Position numbers and translations under genes: made by a program | Part shown: positions 48,001 through 58,599 of the stretch, piece by piece | Position numbering within the stretch: the first letter of the stretch is position 1 | How the letters are laid out: every line of letters begins with the position of its first letter | Notes under the pieces: generated by a model | What the model saw: only the letters and a program-made list of their open reading frames with translations | Told to the model about the DNA's origin: nothing | Database searches by the model: none | NCBI RefSeq assembly: GCF_002999335.1 | Contig: NW_020312076.1 | Coordinates: 47,025-111,024, forward strand | Direction of reading: 5' to 3' | Length of the DNA: 64,000 nt | Origin: Cyclospora cayetanensis | Taxonomy: Eukaryota; Apicomplexa; Conoidasida; Eucoccidiorida; Eimeriidae

Positions 48001-49783
48001 GACAAGAATCAAAGCCACCGGCAGTAAACACGCCACCAATGCAGCAACAACAGTAGGAGGCAGCAGCACGTACCAGGCTCGGGCTGGTAACTGACGACTG
48101 TGAGGAATGGCATCAAGAAACACATCGAGAGGTTCAGCAGAATCAGGAGTGCAACGAATCCATCCAACACTCGCAGAGAGGCCGCAGCCACAAAGCGTTC
48201 GATGACGTAGGCACCCACAATGCAAAGATGCATCTGAAGAAAGGAAGCAGCACACATCAAGAATTCGAGATGAAGACGCCAGTAAGGACGGTTCTGTATT
48301 GAAACCCCCCTTTTTTGTACGTCGGCAGACGTGCAGAAACTGCTACACATGTGCTGCCAGCGCCAATGTTCCCCCTTGCGAGTGTGGCTGTCAGTTCAGG
48401 TGCCAACAGGCACCAGCCAACCCCAACCTCCACGCCTCCCCCCACTCCGAGCCTGGGGAGATTTCCCGACGTACGAGAATGAAGCAGCATAACACTGGCC
48501 AATTCTTGCTCAAGTCCTCTATACTCCGTGGAAACTGCAACAAACAGCCTGCAGCAGCAGCGGCGAGAAAAGAACCAGCACCCTGTGTCGAGACACCCCA
48601 TTGAAGCATCGCAGATGAACGCACGGACAACGGACAGCACATATTTATATTATGTATACATCTTATTCCATATACTACTGTTACATGTACATACACTCCC
48701 CCACACGAATCTTAAGAGGAAAACAGCGAACTGTCAAAAATGCTCTGCAGCGGCCGAACCATAAGTCAGAATGTTCTCCGTAACGAGGCTCGCATTTACA
48801 ACGACGAGGACGATGAAAAAAAGGTTGAAAAATCCCCGAAGGTTGAGCATCTTGGAGTGGTGGGAGAGCATCGAGCTTTTGTAGTAGGCATGCTCCACAT
48901 CGTGCAGCGGCCTAGAACGAAAGGCAGCAACCCAGAGCACACACAGCCAGCAGCGGCTATACATGCGAAAAGCAGCAGTATGTGCTTCCTCACGCCATGC
49001 CGGAGCAGCAAAAAACGGCAGCACGACCGCCAAGAAGAGCTGCCTTCCTTTTAGCCACACAGCAACAGAGGGGTAAAAGGCATACCGTCCCCGATAGTCT
49101 ATGGCTCCTGTGGAGGCTTTGGAATCTTTTGCAGGCGGCTCGTCGTTCCGTCGCTGCCGTCCGTGCTGTTGCTGCTGCTGCTGGTGCTGGTTTTGTTGTT
49201 GTTGGTGCTGCTGCTGCTTGTGCTGCACCCGATGGTTGTGTGCTTTGGCGTCTTTTGACTGCTTCTCCTCCCTCTGCTGCATCCGCTTCTTGCGGTTGAC
49301 GGCTGTTTCCTCCTTCAGCATTTGCAGCTGTTCAAGCCGCAGCTCGCTGCTACAGTGCTGCAACCACACATCCCTGGCTGCAGCTGCTTCCTCCGAAGCT
49401 GCCGTTGCCTCCTCCTCCGCTGCAGCAGCTGCTGAAAGCCTCACGCTTTTGCGAGCCACCGCAGCTGTTGCAGGTGCAACTAAGCCGCCAGTGGGTGTGG
49501 CAGCACCAGATGCGCGTGAGAGGCCGCTGGAAGAGGAGGGAGACAGCACGGAGGGGGGAATCTGCCCTGGATAGGAGGCTGCCGAGGATGATGATGCTGA
49601 GGCTGCTGTTGATGATATTTCCGCCGTTCTCGCTCTCGTTTCAACCGGCTCAGCCTGCATTTCGGCTACAACTTTTGCTGTCGCGGCTGCAGCAGCAGCT
49701 GCTGCTGCTGCTGGCGTGCACCGCTTCCTCTGACGCAGTTGGCACTCCTCCGTAGCCGTCGGCTCTGCTGCTGGCCACGTCAT
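45050..49783 (-). CDS. DGAT1: Diacylglycerol O-acyltransferase 1 (MBOAT family) with repeat-rich N-terminal extension
   Basis: DGAT1 makes triacylglycerol from diacylglycerol and acyl-CoA in the ER membrane. Exons (minus): 49783-48760, 48548-48475, 48233-48074, about 47970-47817, 47717-47558, 47425-47339, 47134-47049, 46679-46574, 46365-46246, 46059-45957, 45795-45676, 45481-45444, 45321-45256, 45136-45050; all phases agree, 794 residues against 488 in human. After about 290 residues of Ala, Gln and Ser runs come FFNLFFIVLVVVNASLVTEN, WPVLCCFIL, LPTMCFQFQYPFTPCIRW, LSIPNLYVWLLMFIGLFHHW, ITRFGDREFY then DWWNASSFGEYWRKWNLPIH, and the MBOAT His in FFISALMHEYLVVVPL. The end FQNYPTVGNCFFWLVFCFTG and LLYWYLWGVKQG matches the DGAT1 tail. 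Only the exon-4 acceptor is weak. Confidence in identity is very high. Confidence 0.95.
46086..46117. repeat. 32-base near-perfect inverted repeat
   Basis: The left arm CTCAACTAGATGTGCA is mirrored by TGCACGTCTAGTTGAG with one mismatched pair and no loop. It sits in the DGAT1 intron between exons 46365-46246 and 46059-45957, about 30 bases from the downstream acceptor, and would form a long hairpin in the pre-mRNA. Confidence 0.85.
49130..49720 (-). repeat. CAG-type triplet tracts coding Gln and Ala in DGAT1 exon 1
   Basis: Several separate runs read in the minus frame: Gln runs at about 49156-49227 with His, and Ala runs near 49410-49440 and 49680-49710. They account for most of the extra length of the protein compared with animal and plant DGAT1. 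Confidence 0.85.
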
Positions 49784-51446
49784 CGTTACTGAGGTTACAG
49801 CTGCCGAAGAAGCTGCTGCTGAGAGGTGGCGAGGCGGCTGTGTTGTCGCTATGAGCGTGTGCGGGGAGGGGGGAAGGAAGGCTCAGGAAACACGGTGCTT
49901 GCGTCGAAAAAATCCTGCTGCCGATGTCAATACATGCCGCTTCCTCGCGTCACAAACCCCAGTTGCTAGCGCCGCCGCTGTTGCTGTTACCGCTGTAGCT
50001 GCAACACATGTTCGGCCTTCTTCTGCTAAGGGATGGAACTAAGACTGAAGCTTCGGAAATGTAAAGCCCAATGAAAAAACGGATTGATCTGTGGGGTGAT
50101 GAGAGCGAATCTTGCGGTGTTTTCCCTGCTAGGCTGCCGTCGCAGGATGCTGCCTCTGCAGGCTACACACACACATTCAAATAGCGAAGACGCTCAGATC
50201 GCGCTCAACGAGCACAGGTCCTGCCGGTTCTGAGGAGTTTTATGAGCAGCCAGGAAACGAAGAGCAGCTCAAGGGGATAATAGGCAGTTGCAGCAGCACA
50301 GCAGCAGCTGTTTTGCTTTTGCTGCTGCAGTGAAGCTCCAGCCCCAGAGACAGGGGCAGCAGCAGCAGCCATTCTGCTGCTGCTGCTGCTACATATGGGA
50401 TCTTTAGCTGCACAGTGTGCAGCTAAGGATCCATTGCTGGAAGGCTGCCCATGCACCCCGAATTGTACAGCATATATCATGCATTGCGGGTGCCGAAAAA
50501 AAAGGAGTAGGAAGAAGAATCGTTATTGCAGTGCAACGCCTCAACGGGTCAGCCGCACATAGCGCAGCACAGCAGTAGTTGCAGTAGTTGCAGTAGTAGC
50601 AGCAACTGCTGCTGCTGCTGCTGCTGCTGCGCACCTCGTGGGCGGCTACTCCTGATCCTCCTCCTCCTCCTGCGACATGCTAGGAATTGATGCAGATTTC
50701 TTAGGTGTTTATCCAGTTTCCTACCTTCGCATAAGAGACGGCCGACACAGCGGCTGTCACTCCACCAGTTTGCTGCGGCTGCTGCTGAGTTGCTGCTCCG
50801 CATTGCAGGGGCTGCCGCAACCACTATTTTTGCTGCGCGTCAGATATACGCGAACAAGGGGCCATTGGCGGAACCGCAGATATACCTCAGGTGTGTTGCT
50901 GTGGCTGGTGCTGATGCTGGAATGAACGTTGCTGCAACTGACTGGCTTGAGGGGCTTTGCATGCTCCGGTGCCACTGAGGAAAGCTCTTTCTTTCTATGG
51001 CACCTCCGGGACCAGGGAAACAGCGCGAGCATTCTCCCCCTTTTCAGAGGAGCAACAAGCCGTGCAGCTTACTGGCAGCGAGTTGCAAGGGGGCTCCTCC
51101 GGCAGCTTCTGTACCAGAATCATCATCCACCAGCAGCATACACGATTTTATGCTGGCTCCCTCATGTACATCTTCAGCAGCGCTCTGACTGCAGATTGCG
51201 CTGTTCATCGTGGAGCCGCTTCTGTGCGGTCTTGCTGCTCCTTTGCCGTTTTGAGGGAAGCAAGCGCTGCCGCAGTGCTGATACAACAACAAGCGGCGAC
51301 AGCTCGGCTGCGACTGTGTGCTTGCTTGCTGCAGGATAAGCTCTTCTTTGCTTGAACTTCCTGGCTGCTAGAGTGCAGCAGCGGCAGCGGCAGCATCCTG
51401 TTAAGCCGCAGCAGCAGCTGCCGCTGCTGCAGTGTCTGCAGACAGG
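49784..51446. other. Divergent intergenic region rich in CAG/CTG triplets
   Basis: Between the starts of DGAT1 (minus) and the PP2C gene (plus). It contains several CTG/CAG runs, for example near 50318-50392 and 50579-50632. A plus-strand segment about 50740-50890 reads QRLSLHQFAAAAAELLLRIA and then FAARQIYANKG before a GT, and could be an exon, but no partners were found. The rest is low-complexity Ala/Cys/Leu frames. Confidence 0.5.
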
Positions 51447-54400
51447 ATGGCACTCCACACAGAAGCAGCAGCAGCAGCAGCAGAGCTGCCACGGACGCTG
51501 CACCAACCCATGCCCCCTACGAACTACGGCCCCTTTGAGATTTCCGTCGAAACAAACATTGGTATGGCTGTTGTTGCCGCGAAAAGGCGGAGCTCTGCAC
51601 AGCCATGCAACACATCTGCAGCATTCGCAGCGGATCTATCGTAATCCAGTGCAGCCCGTGCGGTGTATTCTGAAGTGCCATGCAGGACCCCAATTTTCTT
51701 TAGCGGCATATTTACCAGCTTTCGCATGCATTTTGTGCCGCTATCGGTGCTCCTCCTGCAGCCTGTCGAGAGAGTCTCTCGAGCTAGCTCCTGTGCTGAC
51801 ACTGGCGTTGCTGGCTGCTGCGCGTCTTGGATGTGTGGGCTTGTGCCTCTCTCCGCTGCGGCTTTAGGGGGGCGGAAGCACCAGGAGGATCGTTTTACCG
51901 TGTGCCCTGCACTCCTTGCCGGCAGGAATGACGTGGCGTTCTTTGGAGTATTTGACGGCACTGTTGGTAGGCTGCTGCTGCCGCTATGCGCTGAAGAAGC
52001 CTCCCTGCTCCGCATGTGTGACTCGGAAATCTGCAGCCTGCACGGGTTGCTCTTGTAGTTGCTGCCTCCGCTGCTACTCTCGCCAAGCGTCCTACTGTTT
52101 CCGCCGAACAGGGGCGTCTTGTCGGCAGCTTCTTTTTTGCTTCCACTTGTATGTGTCGAGGCAAATGCAGCTGTCTGAAAAGGACTGTGGCGTGCTGCGC
52201 GAATCGGGCAGTCTGTTCTCAAGGATTGCTTCCTCTGGGTGGCTTGGCGTTGCGGAGGTTCCCCGCTCGTGTGCAGCGTTTGCAGCTCCTCTATGTGCAT
52301 GTGGCTCGCTGCAGAGAGCATGCATTGTAAACGCCGAGTGCTGGCGCTTTTCGCCATGTGCCCGCTTGCATGCGTGTCTGTGACTTGTGTGCCTTGCGTT
52401 GTTCAGGAGACTTTGCATCGGACTCTGTGAAGGATTTGGTAGTGCCTCATTTAGTGTCGAGTGGGGGGTGGCAGCGAGCGGCAGCCTTTCTCTCAGAGAG
52501 TTGTGGGGAGGCTGCAGCGGCTGCTGCTGCTGGCTTGCCAGAGGCGCTAGCGGCAGCAGTGCGTTCCATGTATACGGGGGCAGATGCGGAGCTCATCGAA
52601 TTATGCCGTCAGCGAGCGAATGACTACGCATCCAGCACGTCTGTGACTGCCATCCTTGCGGGTGGCTTCCTCGCCATTGGGCATCTGGTGAGGACGCATT
52701 TTATGAGGAGGACGTCGGTAGCAGGGGGAGAGGGAAGAAGAGAGAAACGGAGGAGGGGAGAGGGAAGAAGAGAGAAACGGAGGAGGGGAGAGGGAAGAAG
52801 AGAGAAACGGAGGAGGGGAGAGGGAAGAAGAGAGACACGGAGGAGACAGTTTGAAGGACGGCCGTTGGTGTAATGGCTGGGGTGCTGTGGGAGCAGCGAT
52901 CTCGGGGGGTGATGATGATGAAAAATTTCTCTGTTTTTCCTAAAAGTTTCGGGAGTGCGTATGCGGCTGCTGCGGGTATGGCGTGGGGGATTTCTTTCGC
53001 AGGGTGATAGCAGAATAGCGATCGGCGTGGAACGGGAGGAGGGGAACGTAGAGGGCGAATTCGCCACTGTGGATCACAAGCCCAACATGCCCCTCGAGCA
53101 AGAGCGCATTATTGTGAGCCTCGTAGCTCTGCATTTCTTTGGGGGGAGGGGAGAAAAGTGTCGTCGCTCTCTTTGATGCCTTCTCATCACATGCCTTGAC
53201 TCGTCCGCTGCTGCAGTTGTCTCTGTTTCGGCCATGCGCTGCTGCACGCGCTGTTGCAAACTCTCGCCTTCTTTCTATCGCCGTGGGTGGCTCTCTCTCG
53301 CTTTCTCCAGCATCGCTGTCGGTCCATCTGCTTCCTGGATGTCGCTTGCTCCCCCGTTGCTCAGCCAGTAGTAGTGCTGACTGCCCGTGCGATAGAGGCG
53401 GTCATGGATACATATGTATATATAACTGTGTTTATAGCCGTGTGTGTATTACATGTGTAAATCTTCATCGCGAGGCGAATTAGGGTGCAAACGGATGGCC
53501 ATGGCGTGACGACTTATGATGAGGTGTATGTACGTGTTGAGCTGTGTTGCCGTCAGAGCAGCGGTGGCAGCGTCGAGTACCTCCACAATCACAACAACAA
53601 GCCTTTCATTAGAGGAGGCGATTTCGGGCTTCGCAAGTCCAAAGGGGAACAGCCGATGCAGCTGCAGTACTCGAGGGCGTTCGGGGTAAGGGATGCATTG
53701 GCGTGTTGGCGCATCGCGCATGCACGTATATCGATACCAGGTCCATCCATAGGTTCGCGCAAAATCCTGTCTTGTCTCTCCGCAGTACATGCCACCCGTT
53801 GTTGCTGCTGCTGTCACGGGATCGCCGAGGCGCTGCTGCAGCCAGCCACATCTCCGGCTGGCTGCAGCAGCGGTGGTTGCGGATCGCGTGTTCTCTGGAT
53901 CGCCAACGACCTTTGTTGAATGCACTTCTTGGTGCCTCTGTTTCCATCACGCCCACAAAACGTGTCTCGCAGTCAGGGCTGCCTATGCAATGCGGTGTTC
54001 AGGGGAAGGACCTGAAGGGATATGGGCTGAGTTGTGAGCCAGACGTGCGGGTAGTGCGCCTTTCTGACCGACACAAGTTGATGATTCTCGCAACTGACGG
54101 CCTCTGGGATGTCTTCTCAGCAACGCAGGCTGTCCAGATCGCATGGGCGGCGCATCAGCAAGGAAAGCCTGCCTCACGTTGCTATTGCTGCCGTTTGATT
54201 TGTGCTTTTTTCAACGTAATCTACCACGCCCGTGGTTGCCTCTTTGTGCTCGTGGGTGTCCGGTTCGTACGTTTCTTCCCGACTTTATGCGTGCTGCATC
54301 TCCTTCTGTAGTTCGGCTCTCTTCTTCCTTTGCTTGTGTCACCCTGCCAAACGCCGCGTGCCGCTTGGCACGCGCCGCCGGCACAGTTCCGGAGACTGCA

Positions 54401-54609
54401 GTAGAGGGTATGGCGTGCGTGCAGGGTTCCTACAGACTGCCCTTGGCTGCTGCCTGCTACATACGGCTGCTCGCTTCCTTGTCGTTTTTTCTGGTTCTGC
54501 AGGAGAAAATCCCTCCGACTCGTTGGTGCAACACGCACTGGCAGACCAACAGGAGAGGGGGCACTGCGCCGACAACATCACTGCAATGGTTGTTTTCTTC
54601 ACGCCTTGA
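51447..54609 (+). CDS. PP2C-type (PPM) protein serine/threonine phosphatase
   Basis: PPM phosphatases remove phosphate from Ser/Thr using two metal ions held by Asp residues. Exons: 51447-51561, 51868-51966, 52407-52687, 53003-53113, 53484-53685, 54003-54177, 54503-54609, about 363 residues. Landmarks: FEISVETNIG joined to GRKHQEDRF (motif with the ED metal ligands); AFFGVFDGTVGDFASDSV; SVTAILAGGFLAIGHL joined to GDSRIAIG; DHKPNMPLEQERI; LQYSRAFG joined to GKDLKGYGLSCEPDV; LMILATDGLWDVFS; and CADNITAMVVFF at the end. The usual FDGHGG is FDGTVG here: the metal-binding Asp and first Gly stay, but His is lost. The junction between exons 4 and 5 is one base out of phase as drawn, so a short exon or alternative site is missing there. 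Identity is secure. Confidence 0.93.
52723..52850. repeat. 30-base tandem repeat, about four copies, in a PP2C intron
   Basis: Four near-identical copies of a purine-only unit beginning GGGGAGAGGGAAGAAGAGAG. The array lies in the intron after exon 52407-52687. The plus strand is almost pure A/G across the array. The open frame through it (Arg/Glu/Gly repeats) is not expected to be translated. Confidence 0.9.
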
Positions 54610-57600
54610 AAGGCTTTTACGCATCAATCTCTCTGCCCTCTCCCGTTAACCCTTTCGTCCACCTCTGCCGCACCCCTCTCGCTGTTTCTCCTTGGCGCAC
54701 CACAAGGGGTGTAGCATCGCTTCAACCGCAGAGGGTGAATACAGGCAAATCTATCGTTCTGGGTCGAGTCGCGACAGACACACAACCCGCCCACCCTCCC
54801 ATCAGATGCAGCAGCAGTTGCTGCTGCTGATACTCCTACCGCTGTTGGTGCCGGTAACAGCAACTATCTGCGGCCTCACGTGTTCGGGCGGCATAAGTAG
54901 CAGCTTCCTCTCGCACGCGGGTGGGGGTGGTGCGGCAGCAACAGCAGCATTGGCAGCGATTGCTACCTCTGGTGCTGCTGCTGCTCCATATGCGTCTTTC
55001 TTTGCCATTTCCTACTGTTTCTTTTTCTGTTTTGGTGGTTCTTTTGTATTCTCACGCTGTAGCTGCAGCACTAGCACCGCTAGGCTTCCCGCTGGCGCGG
55101 CGGGAATGACCGTCGCCACCGGCTGACTGCTGCAGTGTACATGCACCCGAACACAGCCAGAGAAAGGGTACTAAAGGAAAGAGCAACAGAAGCACGGGGG
55201 ATTGGAGCACTGAACGGTATAGAATACTGCCAGGTGGCACGGCAGCCATTTAGCTGAAACCGAGGTAGATGCAGCGGGTTGTAGGCATTGTGGAAGTCCA
55301 TTCTAAACGAACTGTTGCAGCCGACTTTGCGGGCTGAATGACGGAAAAGGGCGTGCGCTGCATACAGAAAGGGATGATGTATCTTGCGCAATTCAACAGC
55401 TGTGATGCTGAGCAAGGGAGGTCGGCAGGCAGACGGAAGTATCCAAATTATGTGGCCCCTGGGTTTGTGCGCGTTCAGCCTTCAACAGACAGAGCCGTGA
55501 AGCGTTCGACTGTAATTAAAGCTTGTGATTGCATTTAAATATTTATGCATAGTAGGTACAGCCAAGTGGCTCTAGGGGAAGAAGCCAATAGCAGCGAGGA
55601 TGTGAAAAGTGGTGACAACGCAACTAATGAAGCACGGGAAGGCCAGGTATAGTTGAAGGGGTCATGGGTGATACGGCATATTTTAGTGTCGAATGTGTTT
55701 GAGCCTGACCAGCAGTGGATTCGTAATGGTTTTCTCCCCAGCGACGTGCTAGCCACTGCTTTTACTGCGTATTCGCTTGAGCGTTTGGCTATCTAGGTGT
55801 TTGAAGGTGTGCTGTACGTCGTTCTGCCTTCTATCTAGGCTAGAGCACCAGCAGACTAGATAACCCCTCAGGTGCTCCCACAAAGAGTCTCCATGCACAA
55901 GCTTTGCATTCACGTGTTAACTATGGTTCCCCGGTTAACTGAGGAAGCTTACCAGTCTAGTGACTGAACAACATTTTAACCTGGTTGTTACTTCATTGCC
56001 CTTTCAAAAGGCATGTACTGCTCCGGAAGCTATCCTATCTTCTAGGAAGTGTGGGCACTTTTAATACCGTTTGCTGCGTTGGCACGTTCCCATTGGAATC
56101 TGGAGCCTGTGGAAATCGGATACACCTAAATGAGGCTTGGATCTCTAATGACCAGCGTTCCAAAGCAAAGAAAATCTATTATGTGAGAAGTTGTTTACTG
56201 GCATTTCCGTCCCCTAAGGGAATGCTTGGGGGCATGCTTTAGAGCAAAAATTTTGAAGCTTTTGATTTGCGCTGCTTCCTACTTGCATTTTCCACTGCCT
56301 GCACCTCCCAGAGTTTCCAAAGGAGCGGACAAGGACGGACGATGCTTGTCGCCGTATCCTTGCAGCACACGGAGCGCAAAGCATGCAGCGCACCCGCACA
56401 CTGGCAAGAACATAAGTACGATCATTTAAGTAAAGATGGGGAGCATCAGGAGAGGAAATGTTGTCCGGGAATGCGGTAAATATTATATGGAGAGAAGCTA
56501 GGGGGAATCCTGGGATAGCTAGAAGTAAGCTAAGTTATGTATGCATGCAACGACTACAGCAAGCTAGCAGCTTCTCCGTGACTCTTAAGTGATCCAAGAC
56601 CAATACTTCATTTCCAAGCATCAAGCGTGCAAAACGCTCCTCCAATATACGGTCCGCTACACTGGTAGGACTTAAACTCAGAGTACCGGCTTTCAGTCTC
56701 GGCCACTCCATCATCTAATCTACTGGCTCTTTCGCCGCGCGAAACTGTGCGTTCCATAGCATTCAATGTTCTCATGGGATACTTCCCCCTGAAATTGCAC
56801 AACACAGGTACTCTGATACCTCCATCAAAATGTACTCTTTTTATCGCACTGGGTAGGAATGTCGGAAACTGCACAGCTGTTTTCGTTTCAAGGACGATTC
56901 AGGGTGCCAAAGCATTTACCATACCTGGCTTTAATCGAACATAGATTCAAGGGAGTACAATCTTCTTTTTATTGTGCTAAAATAAGGATGATTTCGAGCG
57001 GCATCGGTGTGCATTCGATTTGGTCAGGGTCAACCGTTGTGCACGGAAATGCAGTCGTCGGCAGGGTACGATCGTCATCGATGAGCAAGGATGCGCACGA
57101 GGGCGTCCAACATTAATTACCCTAAATATTGAGCAGAAACTTCATTGCATCTTGGTGCATTTATGCTGCAGGAGGTGTCTAACCAGTTTCGCGATGTCAG
57201 AGAACAATGTTCTGTAGTGAGGTACAATGGTCTCTGGGCCCCTGCATAGTATGCTGCGGATGGCAAAACCTTCGCAGTCCGTAGTAAATTATGGCACGCT
57301 AAGACATAATTTCTTCATGTCTAAGCTCATGCTTAGTCATTGGCGAGAGGTTGCCACCAGTTGGCGTGAGGGCTCGATCCACTTGATCTGATTGTGACTC
57401 GCTGCGCAGTGCGCCTTTACCCTCAACACCCTCATCGCAACTTTGAGTTTTTTGTGGCGTTCCAATCTTCTCACATGTCATTAAAAGTCCTCATTCATTT
57501 ATCACGTAATACCTTCAAAGCGTTGAATGTTTACGGCAACTAACCTGTTGCTTGGCGGCTGCAATCCAAGCAGGAAGAAAATTCCCGCCCCCCCCCCTCA

Positions 57601-57805
57601 TTACCCACTTACCTTTCATTTATTTTATACAGTGTACGGTGCGCAACAGCTTACTCCCCTGATTGTCTTCAAGGAGCCAGCTACTTCCTTGCTCCCGTAA
57701 AGTCCCCGAGTAGCCATCTGTCGAGCAGACGGCCAAGATTTTGTTGCTTACACCAGGCTCCTGTCCTTCCACACAATGCATCTCTGAATTCTAAGCTGCC
57801 CCGCC
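54610..57805. other. Intergenic region, no gene recognised
   Basis: An open plus frame of 144 codons at 54692-55126 is Ala/Leu/Ser-rich with triplet tracts and overlaps an equally Ala-rich minus frame, so neither is supported. A minus frame at 56874-56608 (88 codons) looks somewhat protein-like but lacks motifs or splice partners. Confidence 0.5.
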
Positions 57806-58572
57806 GTGGGACTGGCAATTGTCTGTACTCACACAGTAAACCAAGCCGTTCTTATCAGTCTACAAAATGTTACAAACACTTGTTTGGTCGCCAGTAGTAC
57901 GGTCACCTCCGAACTCCTTTTTAAAGACCCCATGCAGGAGGGGCTCGCTGTGGATGGCATTACCCTGGATCAGCACGATAACAGTGCTTTCCTGCAAATG
58001 AACGAGGAAGAGTTTGGGAGGATTGATAGGAGGATGAAGCCATGTTTCCAGTCAAAGGACGGACAAGCCTGCAGCGGAAGAGTATCAGAAGCAGACTACC
58101 CAGGGGGGCTGCACTGCCCTGCTGGATTTTGTTGTAGTAAAACGACGATGCAGAATCAGTCTTCTGGCAACTGGTGCTCTAGCAGCTGGGCCTCCTGCTG
58201 GACTTTTTTGCTTACACCTCGAGGTATTCTTATGGTACTTGCACATGCCAGAACTACGCGAACAGGTGCCCGACGAACTCAGCATGTGTTAATCCATCCT
58301 ATGGGCCTTACTGCAAATGTTTGGGTGGCAAGGAAGAAGTTGAGGGTGCTTGTCGTGACCCCACAGCTACTACAACTACCACAACTACCATCACTACCAC
58401 AACGACAACCACGTTTTTTGAAGAGGCCACAGAGAGCGTTGAATGCCGAGCTGACGACTAAAGGCCAGGTTTCTGCAGCTTTGTGGAGAACAAAGTTGTG
58501 TGCACGTGTGTTGGTGGCTATACTTCACGCAGAATTAGTCCTATTCGGGAGGAGTGCGTCTTCAACGATTAA
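57806..58572 (+). pseudogene. Broken EGF-like, Thr-rich microneme-type gene
   Basis: One frame from 57806 holds acidic sequence and a Cys-rich segment (MKPCFQSKDGQACSGRV; HCPAGFCCSKTT). A second frame, shifted by two, carries an EGF-like domain at about 58240-58346: six Cys in the spacing C6C5C8C1C10C (CQNYANRCPTNSACV; CKCLGGKEEVEGACRD). Then comes a run of about 17 residues that are nearly all Thr, and a second partial EGF-like segment (GFCSFVENKVVCTCVGGY). That second part is cut by an in-frame TAA at 58459-58461, and the frame ends at 58572. EGF modules plus Thr-rich linkers are typical of coccidian microneme adhesins. The frame change and internal stop suggest a pseudogene or relic; an unrecognised intron could explain one break but less easily both. 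Confidence 0.6.
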
Positions 58573-58599
58573 TTATGTAGCGTAAACATCAGCAGGGAA

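Noticed and set aside
51352..52383. Several long overlapping frames around the PP2C start
   Set aside because: Cys/Leu/Ser-rich readings of CTG triplets on both strands; only the frame holding GRKHQEDRF and FDG matches a family.
54692..55126. 144-codon Ala/Leu-rich plus frame
   Set aside because: Driven by triplet tracts; the opposite strand is equally open and equally Ala-rich, so neither is convincing.
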